Source: Streptomyces sp. WMMB303 (GTDB lineage Bacteria; Actinomycetota; Actinomycetes; Streptomycetales; Streptomycetaceae). Taken from it: 64,000 nucleotides of DNA. Under the pieces are notes generated by a model. That model was not told the DNA's origin and did no database searches. It saw only the letters and a program-made list of their open reading frames with translations. The stretch is from assembly GCF_029351045.1 (NCBI RefSeq), contig NZ_JARKIN010000001.1:5363001-5427000 (forward strand), read 5' to 3'. A program made the translations under genes and the position numbers. Positions 35,501 through 64,000 of the stretch are shown piece after piece (position 1 is the stretch's first letter; each line of letters begins with the position of its first letter).

Positions 35501-38500
35501 TGTGGAACTCGTCGGCCGCCAGCGCCGCGTCGAGGGCCGCGGGCACGCCGGCGACCGGCGCGTGCCGGTCCAGCTCCACCAGCACGAGCCGGCGCTGGAA
35601 CTCGGACTGCGCCGCCCGGAGCAGTCCCCAGGCGGGCGCGTTCGCCAGGTCGGGCACCGGCTCTCCCGGCTCGACGGCGATGGCGCCCCTGGTCAGCACG
35701 ACCAGCCGGCGGCCGCGGTTGGCCGGGTCGGTCAGCCAGTCCCGCACCGTGTCCAGCAGCGCGCCGGTGGCCTCGTGCGCGGCGGGCACGAGCGCCTCGC
35801 CGGTCACCGGGAGGTCGCCGGGGCCTTGCAGCGACAGGACGGCGAACTCGCCGCGTTCGACGGTCCGCACCACCTGGCCGATGCCGTAGGGGTCGGGGCC
35901 GAGCAGCGACCAGCTGCCGGTGGACGGGCCGCCGCCCGCGGCCGGGGCCGCCGCCTGCGGCAGCGGCTCCCATGCGAGGGTGAGCAGCGCGTCCCGGGCC
36001 GGGTCGGGGCGCTCGCCGGTGGCCGAGCGCAGTACCAGGCAGTCGAGCTGGGCGACGGGCTTCCCGTCGCCGTCGGCGAGTTGCAGCGCGACGCCGGAGC
36101 CGTCTGCTCCGGTCAGCCGTGCCCGGGCCCGTCCTCCGGCCCCGGGGCTGTGCACCGACATCCCGGTCCAGGCGAACGGCAGCAGCCCGCCGCCGCCCTC
36201 CATCCAGGTGCCGAAGCCCATCGCGTGCAGTGCCGAGTCCAGGAGGGCCGGGTGCACTCCGTAGCGCCCGGCTTCGGCGGCCTCGGCCGCGGGCAGTTCG
36301 ACCTCGGCGAACACCTCGGTACCGCGCGCCCACACCGCACGCAGGCTCTGGAACGCCGGGCCGTAGGTGTACCCGGCGGCGTCCATGGCGGCGTAGTAGT
36401 CCGCGACGGGAAGCGGCTCGGCTCCCGGCGGCGGCCACTGGACGAGGTCGAAGTCCGGTGCGCCGCGCAGCGGGGCCAGCGTGCCGGTGGCGTGCCGCGA
36501 CCAGGGCCGGTTCGCGGCCGCACCGGCGGGGCGCGAGGTCACCTCGACGGCGCGCGTGCCGTCCGCCGCCGGGGGCGCGAGCACGAGCCGTACGGCGGTC
36601 TCCTGCCCGCCGGTCAGGTCGAGCGGCGCGTGCAGGGTCAACTCCGTGATCCGCGCGGTGTCCACGGCCTCGCCCGCGCGTCCGACCATGTCCACCAGCG
36701 CGGTGCCGGCCAGCAGCACCCGGCCGTTGACCAGATGGTCGCCGAGCCATGGCTGGGCCGTCTGGGAGACGCTGCCGGTGACGGTCAGCGTGCCGTCCGA
36801 GCCGGTGACCGCTGCGGCGAGGTCGAGCAGCGGGTACCGGGCGGTGTCCCCGGAGGAGCCGGCCGGTGCGGCCGGTACGGCCGCGGAGACCGATGCACCG
36901 GCCGGTACGGGGGTCGGTGCGCCGACCGGGGCGGGTGCCGGGGCCGCCGGGGCGAGGGCAGGCCCGGCCGACGTGGCGGGCGCGGCGGCGGCCGGGGGGT
37001 CGGTCCAGTAGCCGGTGGTGGCGAAGGGATAGGTGGGCAGTCCGCCGAGCCGCAGCGGCGTGCCCTGCGGATACAGCGAACTCCAGGCGAGCATGCCGCC
37101 TTCGGCCCACACCCGGGCCAGCTCCGGCAGCGGCCTGCCCTTGGCCCGCTCTGCGCGGACGGCGGACGCGGGGCGCTTGGCCTCCCCGGTGAGCACGGCG
37201 GCGGTGTCGCCCGCACGCCACCGCTCCAGCGCCTCCAGCACCTCCGTCAGCTGGTCGGCCACCACGGCCAGCCGGAACCGCATCGGCTCCCGGCCGACCT
37301 GGCTGGTCCAGGCGACCCGCGCCAGGTCCAGGTCGGGGTTGCGGCGCAGGAAGCCGGCCCAGTTCCCGACCGAGTCGGCGAGCTGCTGCGGAGTGCGGGC
37401 CGAGAGCACGAACAGGGCCGGTCCCGTGCTCCGCCGGACCTCCGTCTCGGGAGCCTCCTCGACCACGACATGCGCGTTGGCGCCGCCCGCTCCGATCCCG
37501 GTGATCCCGGCCCGCCGTACCTGGGTCCGCCCGTGCACCTGCGGCGGGTCCCAGGGCACCGGCTGGTCCGACAGTTCGAAGGGAAGCTTGTCGCGGTCGA
37601 TCGCGGGGTTGATCTCCTGAGGCAGCCGGGTCGGGGGCAGGGTGCGCTCGGTGAGTGCCAGCACCACCTTGGAGAGCTGCGCCATACCCGAGGACGCCTC
37701 GCCGTGGCCGATGTTGGGCTTGACCGAGCCGAGCCGGAAGCGGCCCGAGGCCCCTTCCCGACCGCCGAACGCCTGGGTGACCGCGGTCATCTCGACCGCG
37801 TCGCCGATCTCCGTGCCGTTGACGGTGGTCTCCAGGTAGCTGACCGTGTCGCCGTCGACGCCCGCCCGCCGCAGCGCGGCGGTGATGACGGCGGCCTGCC
37901 GCTTGGGGCTGGGGCTGGTGAAGCCGACGGTGCGCCCGTTGTGGTTGACCGCGCTGCCGCGGACGACCGCACGTATGTGGTCGTTGTCGCGCCGCGCGTC
38001 GGCCAGCCGCTTGAGCACCACGACGCCGACCCCCTCGCCGGGCACGATGCCGTTGCCGCCGATCCCGAAGGCCGGGCACTCCGGCCGGTTCGACAGCATC
38101 TTGACTGCGCCCAACTCGGCGTAGGTGGAGGGGTGCAGATACAGGTTCACCCCGCCGACCAGGGCCATCGCGCACTCGCCGGAGCGCAGGCTCTGCACGG
38201 CCTCGTGCAGCGCGACCAGCGCCGAGGAGCAGGCGGTGTCCACCGGTTTGCTGGGGCCGCCGAGGTCGAGCTGGTAGGAGACGCGGTTGACCATGTCGCC
38301 GAACGAGGTGCGCGGCAGGTCGACCCCGCGGTCCGCTCCCAACCGGTCGAAGCCGAGCTTGGAGGCGCCCGCGAACACCCCGGTCGCCCCGCGGACCTTG
38401 GCGTCGAGGGCGTGCGGGCAGTACCCGGCGTCCTCCATGGCCTTCCAGCACTCCTGGAGGAAGATCCGCTGCTGGGGGTCGGTGTTCCGGGCCTCCTGCT

Positions 38501-40097
38501 CGGACATCCCGAAGAACTCGGCGTCGAACTGGTCGAAGTCCTCCAGGAACCCGCCCCACTTGGAGTGGCTCTTGCTGATGATCTCCATGCCCTGCGGATC
38601 GGGCGTGTAGTACTGCCGCCAGTCCCAGCGCCGGGCGGGTATCTCGCCGATGGCGCTGCGGTTGGCGGTGACCAGGTCCCAGTAGCTGCGCAGGTCCGGC
38701 GCCCCGGGGAAGCGCACGCTCAGTCCGACGATCGCGACGGGCTCCGCGGTGTCCGGTTCGGCCGGCCCGGCGTCCGCGGCGGGCCGCGGCGCGGGAGCGG
38801 GCGCGGCGGGCGCCGTGCCCGCGGCGGATGCGGGAGCCGCGGCAGCCGCCGGAGGCACGGACGAGGCTGCGGCCGGCGCGGCGGGCGCGCCCCGCACGGC
38901 GACCAGGACCGCCTCCGGCGCGTCGTCCTCGTCCACTCCGCAGGGCAGCGGGTGGACGCGGATCTCCTCGAACCCCGCCGCGGCCAGCGCTGCCCGCCAG
39001 GTGTCGGCCGAGAGCAGCGGCGCGTGGGGCAGCCGGTCCCGTGCCGCGCCCGGCTGCGGCCACCACTCGGCGGTCAGCCCGAAGAGCATGATCGAGGGTT
39101 CGGGGGCCGAGACGGCCTCGGTCAGCACCAGCGTGCCCCCGGGGCGGAGCAGGGCGGCGGCGTTGGCCAGGGCCGCGTCCGGGTCGGCGGCGGCGTGCAG
39201 CACGTTCGCGGCGAGCAGCACATCGGCGCCCCCGGCGGGCAGTTCCGGGCTCGCGGCGGCGACGGCGACATCGTGGACGGTGAACTCGGTGAAGCCGTAC
39301 TCGCGGCCGAAGCGCTGCCTGCCGTGTTCGGTGAACCGGGAGGAGGGGTCGGTGTACGCGTAGCGCAGCCGGTCGCCGAAGGGCGCCAGTGCGGGCAGCG
39401 TCCGCGCGGCCGTCGCACCGCTGCCGGAGCCCAGTTCGACGACGGAGACTGCCGTCGCCGCCTCCAGCCGGGCGCGGGCCGCCTCGGCGGCCACAGCGGC
39501 GACGACGTCGCCGCTGTCCGGGGCGCCACCGCCCGGAGCGGCGCCGGGCGGCTCGGCTCCGGCGCCGTCGGGGAAGAGCACCTCGGCGACGGGACGGCGC
39601 CCGGTCAGCACCTCCGGGTAGGCGTCCAGGCAGCGGCGCAGCAGCCGGACGGTCGGCTCCGCGGTGGGGAACTCTTCCACCAGTCCGGCGACCATGGCGT
39701 CCGACTCGGCGCGGGAGAGCTCGCGCAGCGGATAGGCGGCGACCAGCCGCTCGCCCTCCCGGCGCAGCGTGCCCGCCGTGACGAGGATGTCCAGCAGCGC
39801 CTCGAACAGCCGCCGGTGCTGGTCGGCCACGCCGAGCGCAGCGGCCAGTCCGTCCGGTGTGCCGCCCTCGCCCGGCGCGGTGAAGGCGCCCATCCGCCGG
39901 AGGGCTCCGGCCAGCATCCGCCGGGCCAGCAGGGTCAGCGCGTCCGTGCCGCGCTGCACCGCGAGCCCGGCGCCGGGGTCGGCCCCGGCGAGCACGTTCC
40001 GGGCGGCGGTGTGCAGCCGCTGCGCGTGCTCGGCGGGACGCCGTCCCTGCGCGGTCCTTGCCGAACGTGCCGTCGTTGCCGTCGTCGGCGTGCTCAT
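32592..40097 (-). CDS. PKS: MT-KS0-DH-ER-KR-ACP-(MT-like)
   Basis: A 2,501-residue protein. The C-methyltransferase comes first (39960-38900; VVELGSGSG, NVLHAA). The KS (38730-37450) keeps DTACSSA and NIGHGE, but the HGTGT motif reads TVNGT with His replaced by Thr (codon 37824-37826), so it should not elongate. Then follow DH (36850-36010; DHLVNG with the motif's Pro replaced by Ala, and HPALLDSALH), ER (35440-34450; LVHAAAGGVGS), KR (34440-33760; GGTGTLGS, SNYAAANAF intact) and ACP (GFDSL, 33350). The DH-ER-KR order and wording are those of cis-AT synthases. A final 180 residues look like a degenerate methyltransferase (ADVGGGGGEQ). The start overlaps the upstream stop (TGATG). Confidence 0.9.
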   Translation of the reverse strand: MSTPTTATTARSARTAQGRRPAEHAQRLHTAARNVLAGADPGAGLAVQRGTDALTLLARRMLAGALRRMGAFTAPGEGGTPDGLAAALGVADQHRRLFEALLDILVTAGTLRREGERLVAAYPLRELSRAESDAMVAGLVEEFPTAEPTVRLLRRCLDAYPEVLTGRRPVAEVLFPDGAGAEPPGAAPGGGAPDSGDVVAAVAAEAARARLEAATAVSVVELGSGSGATAARTLPALAPFGDRLRYAYTDPSSRFTEHGRQRFGREYGFTEFTVHDVAVAAASPELPAGGADVLLAANVLHAAADPDAALANAAALLRPGGTLVLTEAVSAPEPSIMLFGLTAEWWPQPGAARDRLPHAPLLSADTWRAALAAAGFEEIRVHPLPCGVDEDDAPEAVLVAVRGAPAAPAAASSVPPAAAAAPASAAGTAPAAPAPAPRPAADAGPAEPDTAEPVAIVGLSVRFPGAPDLRSYWDLVTANRSAIGEIPARRWDWRQYYTPDPQGMEIISKSHSKWGGFLEDFDQFDAEFFGMSEQEARNTDPQQRIFLQECWKAMEDAGYCPHALDAKVRGATGVFAGASKLGFDRLGADRGVDLPRTSFGDMVNRVSYQLDLGGPSKPVDTACSSALVALHEAVQSLRSGECAMALVGGVNLYLHPSTYAELGAVKMLSNRPECPAFGIGGNGIVPGEGVGVVVLKRLADARRDNDHIRAVVRGSAVNHNGRTVGFTSPSPKRQAAVITAALRRAGVDGDTVSYLETTVNGTEIGDAVEMTAVTQAFGGREGASGRFRLGSVKPNIGHGEASSGMAQLSKVVLALTERTLPPTRLPQEINPAIDRDKLPFELSDQPVPWDPPQVHGRTQVRRAGITGIGAGGANAHVVVEEAPETEVRRSTGPALFVLSARTPQQLADSVGNWAGFLRRNPDLDLARVAWTSQVGREPMRFRLAVVADQLTEVLEALERWRAGDTAAVLTGEAKRPASAVRAERAKGRPLPELARVWAEGGMLAWSSLYPQGTPLRLGGLPTYPFATTGYWTDPPAAAAPATSAGPALAPAAPAPAPVGAPTPVPAGASVSAAVPAAPAGSSGDTARYPLLDLAAAVTGSDGTLTVTGSVSQTAQPWLGDHLVNGRVLLAGTALVDMVGRAGEAVDTARITELTLHAPLDLTGGQETAVRLVLAPPAADGTRAVEVTSRPAGAAANRPWSRHATGTLAPLRGAPDFDLVQWPPPGAEPLPVADYYAAMDAAGYTYGPAFQSLRAVWARGTEVFAEVELPAAEAAEAGRYGVHPALLDSALHAMGFGTWMEGGGGLLPFAWTGMSVHSPGAGGRARARLTGADGSGVALQLADGDGKPVAQLDCLVLRSATGERPDPARDALLTLAWEPLPQAAAPAAGGGPSTGSWSLLGPDPYGIGQVVRTVERGEFAVLSLQGPGDLPVTGEALVPAAHEATGALLDTVRDWLTDPANRGRRLVVLTRGAIAVEPGEPVPDLANAPAWGLLRAAQSEFQRRLVLVELDRHAPVAGVPAALDAALAADEFHIALRGGRVLVPRLVRAADDPGLEVPDTPTWRLDSTAPGTLENLALVHAPDAARPLAAGQVRVAVRAAALNFRDVLGALGMYPGDLVLGAEGAGVVTEVGPGVTGLAVGDRVFGLLPGGIGPVCVTDARTVRHIPAGWTWAEAASAPVAYLTAYYGLVELAGLRAGESVLVHAAAGGVGSAAVRLADHLGADVFATAAPAKHAEVRAMGVPASLIRSSRDTGYAAAFAAESSNRGVDVVLNSLTGEHIDASLRLLPRGGRFVEMGKTDIRPAEDVESSHPGVRYQAFDLVEAGPERIGAMFDALLPLFERGVLPPPTRTVLDVRRARDAMRTMSRGRHIGRIVLTIPRTFTPGGTVLVAGGTGTLGSVIARNLVTAHGVRHLVLASRRGDSAPGARELAAELTALGAEVRLARCDATVRDQVAEVLAGIPADHPLTGVVQVVGALDDGMLAGQTRARLAPVLRAKLDAAVVLDELTRAADPDVFVTFSGAAGVLGNPGQSNYAAANAFLDALARRRRTDGLPGLSVAFGLWASVSDLTRDLLEDERATAMMVRSGFRMLSDQEGAALFDAAVAGPAELAVPMRLDLPALRAAPVHPVLRSLVRQDAAAPAPGPAAPPAAGTATPGAADTAPPSGAADPAPGTDAVDAAAPAAVDDAPAAAVDTGAPGSSGPLLEQLAGAAPDRRRALLLALVAQEVAAVLPGFEPEHIEADSGFAELGFDSLTAVELRNRLDEATGLRLPVTLVFDQATAGALAGHLLGLLADRIPAAAAAPHSARGGAETGGDSWEALLAPEHLAAVGAIADVGGGGGEQLAALADREGTAVLHSLPANPDEALPGTYDLVVALGRLVTVRRKRDLLARIDAALIDGGRMLLADHIGTLRGDLDDRAAGVLVPSIDSWVSLLGSARLVVETVTAPPAVLDPLLEQDGLAEPSRRGWTRPVLLRLCKAAARAAEDRDRANHRALTEWAGA

Positions 40098-43000
40098 CAA
40101 CGGTTCACCGCCTCGGCGTAGGGGGTGGCCGCGGCGATCCGGGCGCGGTTGCCCGCGCGCCCGGCCGCCGGTCCGGCCGTGCTGTCCTTGCGCAGCCGCA
40201 GCAGCAGATACGCCGCCGTACCGCGCTCCAGCGGCACGGCCAGGTCGGTGTGGAACCGCCACCGGTCCTTGGCCCGGGGGTCGAGGCCGGCGGTGTGCTG
40301 GTCGACGTCGAAGTCGGCGAGGAAGTGTCCGACGCGGGCGCTCGCGTCGACCGCGTCGTCGAGCACGAACCCGGCGTCGGCGAGCTGGTCGGCCCACTGT
40401 TCCGGGGTCGGGAGCCGGATGCCCAGCCCCGGGTCGGTCCGCTCGCTGCCGACGGCCAGGAAGTCGGCCAGCAGCAGCCTGCCGCCCTCCGGCAGCGCGG
40501 CGGCGATCCGGGCCAGGTACGCGGCCTTGTCGGCGACCAGGTGGCTGCCCTCGATGTCCAGCGCCACCTCGTGCGTGGTCGCGGGGTCGGTGTGCGCGAC
40601 GGTGACCCTCGTGTCGAGGCCGTACTCCTTGGCCGTCCGGGCCGCGGCCTCGGCCTGCGCCGGGTCGGCGGTGCGGAGGTGCACGCGCAGGGCGCGGTGG
40701 CGGGCCGCGAGGCGCAGTCCGGCGGCGCCCTGTGCGCCGTGCAGGTCGAACAGTCCGCCGACCCGGTCGAGGTCTTCGCCGCGGAGCAGCACGTCGAGCA
40801 GTTCGGCCTGGTGCTCGCGCACCAGTCGGGTGTCGTCGGGGTCGGCCTCCGGGTGGAGCAGCACCCGGCTGGCGGAGAACCCGATCTCGCGGGCCGGGAA
40901 CGGCGCGGCCCAGGCCGGTTCGGCGGGCCACTCGGGTATCGGCTCGGCGGGCGGTGCCGGGGCGCCGCCGGCTGTCGGGGCGACGCCGGCCGGGGTACCG
41001 GGGAGCGCGCCGGCGTCGACCGGGAAGTCCGCCGCCAGGCTCTCGGCCACCTCCGCCACACAACCGAACTCGAACAACAACGTCCGCGACGCATCCGGAA
41101 ACACCTCGGCGATCCGGTGATTCACCCGCGTACGCACCACCGAATCAATCCCGAACGCATCCCACGACCGCCACGGATCCACCTCCCCCACCGCGACCCC
41201 GGCCTCTTCCCCCACCACACCCGACAACCAACCCACCACATCGCCCCCACCAGACACCGGAGCACCCACAACCCCCGACGGCACCCCAGCCGACTCCACC
41301 GCCGACTCCACCGCCACCACCCCCGCACCACCGGGGAGCGCGCCGGCGTCGACCGGGAAGTCCGCCGCGAGACTCTCGGCCACCTCCGCCACACAACCGA
41401 ACTCGAACAACAACGTCCGCGACGCATCCGGAAACACCTCGGCGATCCGGTGATTCACCCGCGTACGCACCACCGAATCAATCCCGAACGCATCCCACGA
41501 CCGCCACGGATCCACCTCCCCCACCGCGACCCCGGCCTCTTCCCCCACCACACCCGACAACCAACCCACCACATCGCCCCCACCAGACACCGGAGCACCC
41601 ACAACCCCCGACGGCACCCCAGCCGACTCCACCGCCGACTCCACCGCCACCACCCCCGCACCACCGGGGAGCGGCTCTCCCGGAGCCGCGTCCGCGTCGA
41701 GCAGGGCGGTCCGGCAGTCGGCGGGGAAGTCCGTGGTCAGCAGGTCGGCAACCTCGTCGATGGTGGGGAACTCGAACAACAGGGTCCGGGACGCGGCCGG
41801 GAACCGCTGGGCGAGGTACTGGTTCACCCGGGTCCGGACCACCGAGTCCACGCCGAACGCGTCGAACCGCTCCCAGCGGTCGACAGCCGCCGGGTCGACA
41901 CCCACCTCCTCGGCGATCACCCGGGTCAGCCACAGCGCCACGTCCTCACGCAGCCCACCGGGCCCGGCAGCGGCCGACGGCACGATGTCCGCCGGTGCGT
42001 ATGCCGTCCCGGCGGGGGCGGCGGGGGGCACCGGAGCCGCAGGGGCCGCCGTCGCAGATGCCGGCGCCGCCGGGACTGACGGCTCGGCAGGAGCCACGGT
42101 CGCGGCGGGAGCGACCGGCTCAGCGGGAGCGACCGGCTCAGCGGGAGCGACCGACGCGGCTGGGGCCGGCGCCGGGGCGGTCCGGGGCTCGGCGGCCGGC
42201 CGCGGCGCGGGGCCCGGCTGCCCGGCGGGCTGCGGGCGTGCGGCGGCCGTCGCGGCGGACGGGCGGGGGGCCAGCCGGTCCCTGCCGTGCCGGGTGCGCG
42301 CGAACGGATAACCGGGAAGCGAGACCCGGCGGCCGTCGGTGGCGGGCCAGGAGACCTCGGCGCCCCGGCACCAGGCCGCGGCCAGCTCCGCCTGGGTGCC
42401 GCCGGTCGCGCGGGGCGCCCCGGTGCGGGCCCGGCCGACTGCCGTTTCGGCAGTGGGGCGGCCGGCCGCGAGCGCCCGGAGCGCCGCCACCAGTTCGGGC
42501 ACCGAACCGGCCACCACGACGGCCCGCTCGTCCAGCGCCGCGCGCCCCTGCTGAAGGGTGGCCGCCACGTCGGCGAGCGTCGGCGCCGCCCACACCGGCT
42601 GCCCCTCGTCCGGCCGGGCGGCCGGGGCCAGCGAGGCGACCAGGCTGTCCACGGACGGCGACTCGTAGAGCGTGTCGACGGTCACCTGACGGCCGGTCTG
42701 CCGGGCCAGCAGATTGGCCAGTTGGGCGAGCTGATGGGGCTCGGCGCCGTGGTCCTCCAGATTCCGGTCGCCGCGCAGGCCGCCGGGGTCGATTCCCAGC
42801 AGGTCGGCGATGAGCCGACGGAGGGTGTCCTGGCCGCTCTCCGCGCCTGTCGTGCGGACCCGTTCGAGATGGTCGGCCAGTTCCGCGGCCAGTACGCCGA
42901 GCCGCTCGCGGTCGCGGGCCGAGAGCGGTACCGCCACCGGGCCCGGTGCGCGGACCCCGGCCGCCGGACGCGGTGCGGGCTGGTACTCCTCCACCACCAG

Positions 43001-44283
43001 GTGCGCGTTGGTGCCGCTGTGTCCCATCGAGTTGACCGCCGCGAGCCGCGGCGCGCCGGGGGTCGCGGGCCACGGCCTGCCGACGGCGTCGACGGTGATG
43101 CCCGAACCGTCCAGCTTGATCATCGGATTGAGGGTGCGGAAGGTGGGCATGCCGGGGAAGCGCTCGTTGCGCATGCTCAGCAGCACCTTCACCAGACCGA
43201 TGGCGCCCGCGGCCGCGCCGGTGTGGCCGACGTTCGCCTTGGCGCTGCCGAGCACGCACCCGTCCGGGTTCGGCCGCTGCCTGCTGAACGCGCGGGCCAG
43301 CGCTCCGGCCTCCACCGGGTCGCCGAGCACGGTGCCGGTGCCGTGCGCCTCGACGTATCCGACCCGGGAGGTGTCGATGCCGTGCCGCCGGTACACCGTC
43401 TCGACCAGCTTCTCCTGGGCCGGCCCGTTCGGCGCGGTGAGTCCGTTGCTGGCGCCGTCGTGGTTGACGCCGGTGGCGCGGATGACGCCGCGGATGTCGT
43501 CGCCCGCCGCTTCGGCGTCGGCGAGCCGCTTGAGCACGAGCACCGCCACCCCCTCGGCGAAGACGGTGCCGTTGGCGGAGTTGTCGAAGGTGCGGCACTC
43601 ACCGGACGGCGAGAGCACCCCCATGTCCGCGAGCAGGTTCAGCGAACTCTGGTCCAGGCCCACGTTGGCGCCGCCCGCCAGCGCGATCCCGCAGTCGCCG
43701 GCCAGCAGGCTGCGGCAGGCCATGTGGAGGGCGACCACGGACGAGGAACAGGCGGTGTTGACGACCAGCGCCGGGCCGTGCCAGTCGAGGAAGTAGGAGA
43801 GCCGGGCCGCGACCAGCGCGTCGGAGGCGCCGGTGAACGACTCGTGCAGATACCCGGCGGGCTCGGCGCCCACGAACATCCCGGTGTCGGAGCCGTAGAG
43901 CGAGAACGGGTCGATGCCCGCGTCCTCGACGGCGTGCCACGCCTCCTGCAGCAGCAGCCGCTGATGCAGGTTCATGGAATCGGCCTCCCGCGGGTCGATC
44001 CCGAAGAACTCCGGGTCGAAGCAGTCCCGGTCGGCGATCACCCCGCCCCAGCGGTAGCCCCGGGCACCCTCGCCGAGGATCTCCGCGGGCAGTTCGCCGA
44101 CGCTCTTGCGCCCCGCGGCCAGATTCTCCCAGAACGTGCGGATGTCGTCGGCCCCGGGGAACCTGCCCGCCATCCCGACCACCGCGATGTCCAGTGCGGA
44201 GGTCGGGGCGGGCGGGGGCTCCGCTGCGGCGGCCGGGCCGGCGGTGAGGTAGCGATCCACGACGGATCGGAACTCGGTACTCG

Positions 44284-44287
<4 letters not shown>
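40097..44287 (-). CDS. PKS: KS-(ACP-like)-ACP-ACP-ACP-(MT-like)
   Basis: A 1,396-residue protein. The KS (44200-42970) is complete: NTACSSS, EAHGTGT, NVGHT. In the linker after it sits an ACP-like domain (about 42840-42640) whose site reads HGAEPHQ, lacking serine. Three true ACPs follow with FGVDSVVRTRVN (41840), FGIDSVVRTRVN and an identical third copy. ACP 2 and 3 lie in a 333-bp tandem duplication. The last 240 residues (40860-40160) resemble a methyltransferase without a clear SAM motif. There is no AT and no reducing domain, so the beta-keto group is kept or processed by partners. Tandem ACPs usually raise flux or serve in-trans modification. The ATG overlaps the upstream stop by 4 bp. 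Confidence 0.9.
40998..41330. repeat. 333-bp direct repeat, copy encoding the third ACP
   Basis: This copy is joined head-to-tail with the copy at 41331-41663. By eye they differ at two bases (around 41036 and 41039), both silent, so the encoded 111 residues are identical. The unit covers one whole ACP plus its linker. Codons in the unit (GGT, GTT-like, GGG, GAA) differ from the C-ending codons around it. Confidence 0.95.
41331..41663. repeat. 333-bp direct repeat, copy encoding the second ACP
   Basis: Second copy of the tandem unit. Identity continues about 10 bp past its right end (CCGGGGAGCG), then breaks where the first, distinct ACP begins. A multiple of three and in frame, so the reading frame is kept. 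Confidence 0.95.
42103..42156. repeat. 18-bp repeat in an interdomain linker, three units
   Basis: Units of the form CAGCGGGAGCGACCGGCT encode an AEPVAP-type linker ahead of the three ACPs. Such Ala/Pro-rich spacers are flexible and expand by slippage. Confidence 0.85.

Positions 44288-64000
<19,713 letters not shown>

Noticed and set aside
23170..40121. Other very long plus-strand frames (23170-28020, 29149-32991, 32622-40121)
   Set aside because: Same effect. They are rich in Gly, Arg, Val and Gln, show no motifs and lie fully antisense to recognised domains.
40998..41663. CRISPR array or transposon repeat
   Set aside because: The two units are long, adjacent with no spacer, in frame and encode an ACP. 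This is a coding duplication.

Overview
The window reads as high-GC actinobacterial chromosome, most probably Streptomyces. Third codon positions are almost always G or C, the core genes gcvT-gcvH-glyA-sdaA stand in the order known from Streptomyces, and the left ~13.8 kb is typical Streptomyces core and flexible-core content. No rRNA, tRNA, CRISPR array or insertion sequence was recognised.

Left part (1-13.8 kb): the end of gcvT, then gcvH, glyA and sdaA form a glycine/serine one-carbon group. Next come a two-gene minus-strand unit (a secreted cationic protein and an unknown protein), a VapBC-like toxin-antitoxin pair with an inverted repeat at its promoter, an unusual sigma factor fused to an extracellular CAP domain, an EamA exporter plus NAD(P)-binding protein divergent from a LysR regulator, a CDF zinc-type exporter, a voltage-gated-type potassium channel and a class I O-methyltransferase. 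Two strong hairpins (13804-13896) separate this part from the right part.

Right part (13.9-64 kb, continuing past the right edge): one long minus-strand operon for a trans-acyltransferase polyketide synthase/nonribosomal peptide synthetase assembly line. In transcription order it reads: an unfinished megasynthase with ACP, C-A(Gly)-PCP, KS-DH-KR-ACP, KS-DH-ACP-MT-KR-ACP, then KS0-KS-KR-ACP; KS-ACP-ACP-ACP-MT-like; MT-KS0-DH-ER-KR-ACP-MT-like; KS-MT-PCP; C-A-NMT-PCP-C; a discrete AT-AT-ER protein; a discrete AT with an eroded KS in front; and four genes for a methoxymalonyl-ACP extender unit (FkbK, FkbJ, FkbI and FkbH types). Genes overlap or lie within about 50 bp, so they are probably co-transcribed.

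None of the PKS modules has its own acyltransferase. The two discrete AT proteins must therefore load malonyl and methoxymalonyl units in trans. The part list (tandem AT-ER, methoxymalonyl locus, mid-chain glycine, terminal N-methylating NRPS ending in a condensation-like domain, no thioesterase seen) resembles oxazolomycin-type pathways. That is an inference from domain content, not from a database match.

The oddest parts are: carrier-like domains without the attachment serine, two of them inserted in the linker after a ketosynthase; a non-elongating KS directly followed by an active KS; a 333-bp in-frame tandem duplication of an ACP with foreign codon use; a ketoreductase lacking its catalytic Tyr; and a terminal C domain whose HH pair is replaced by SY.
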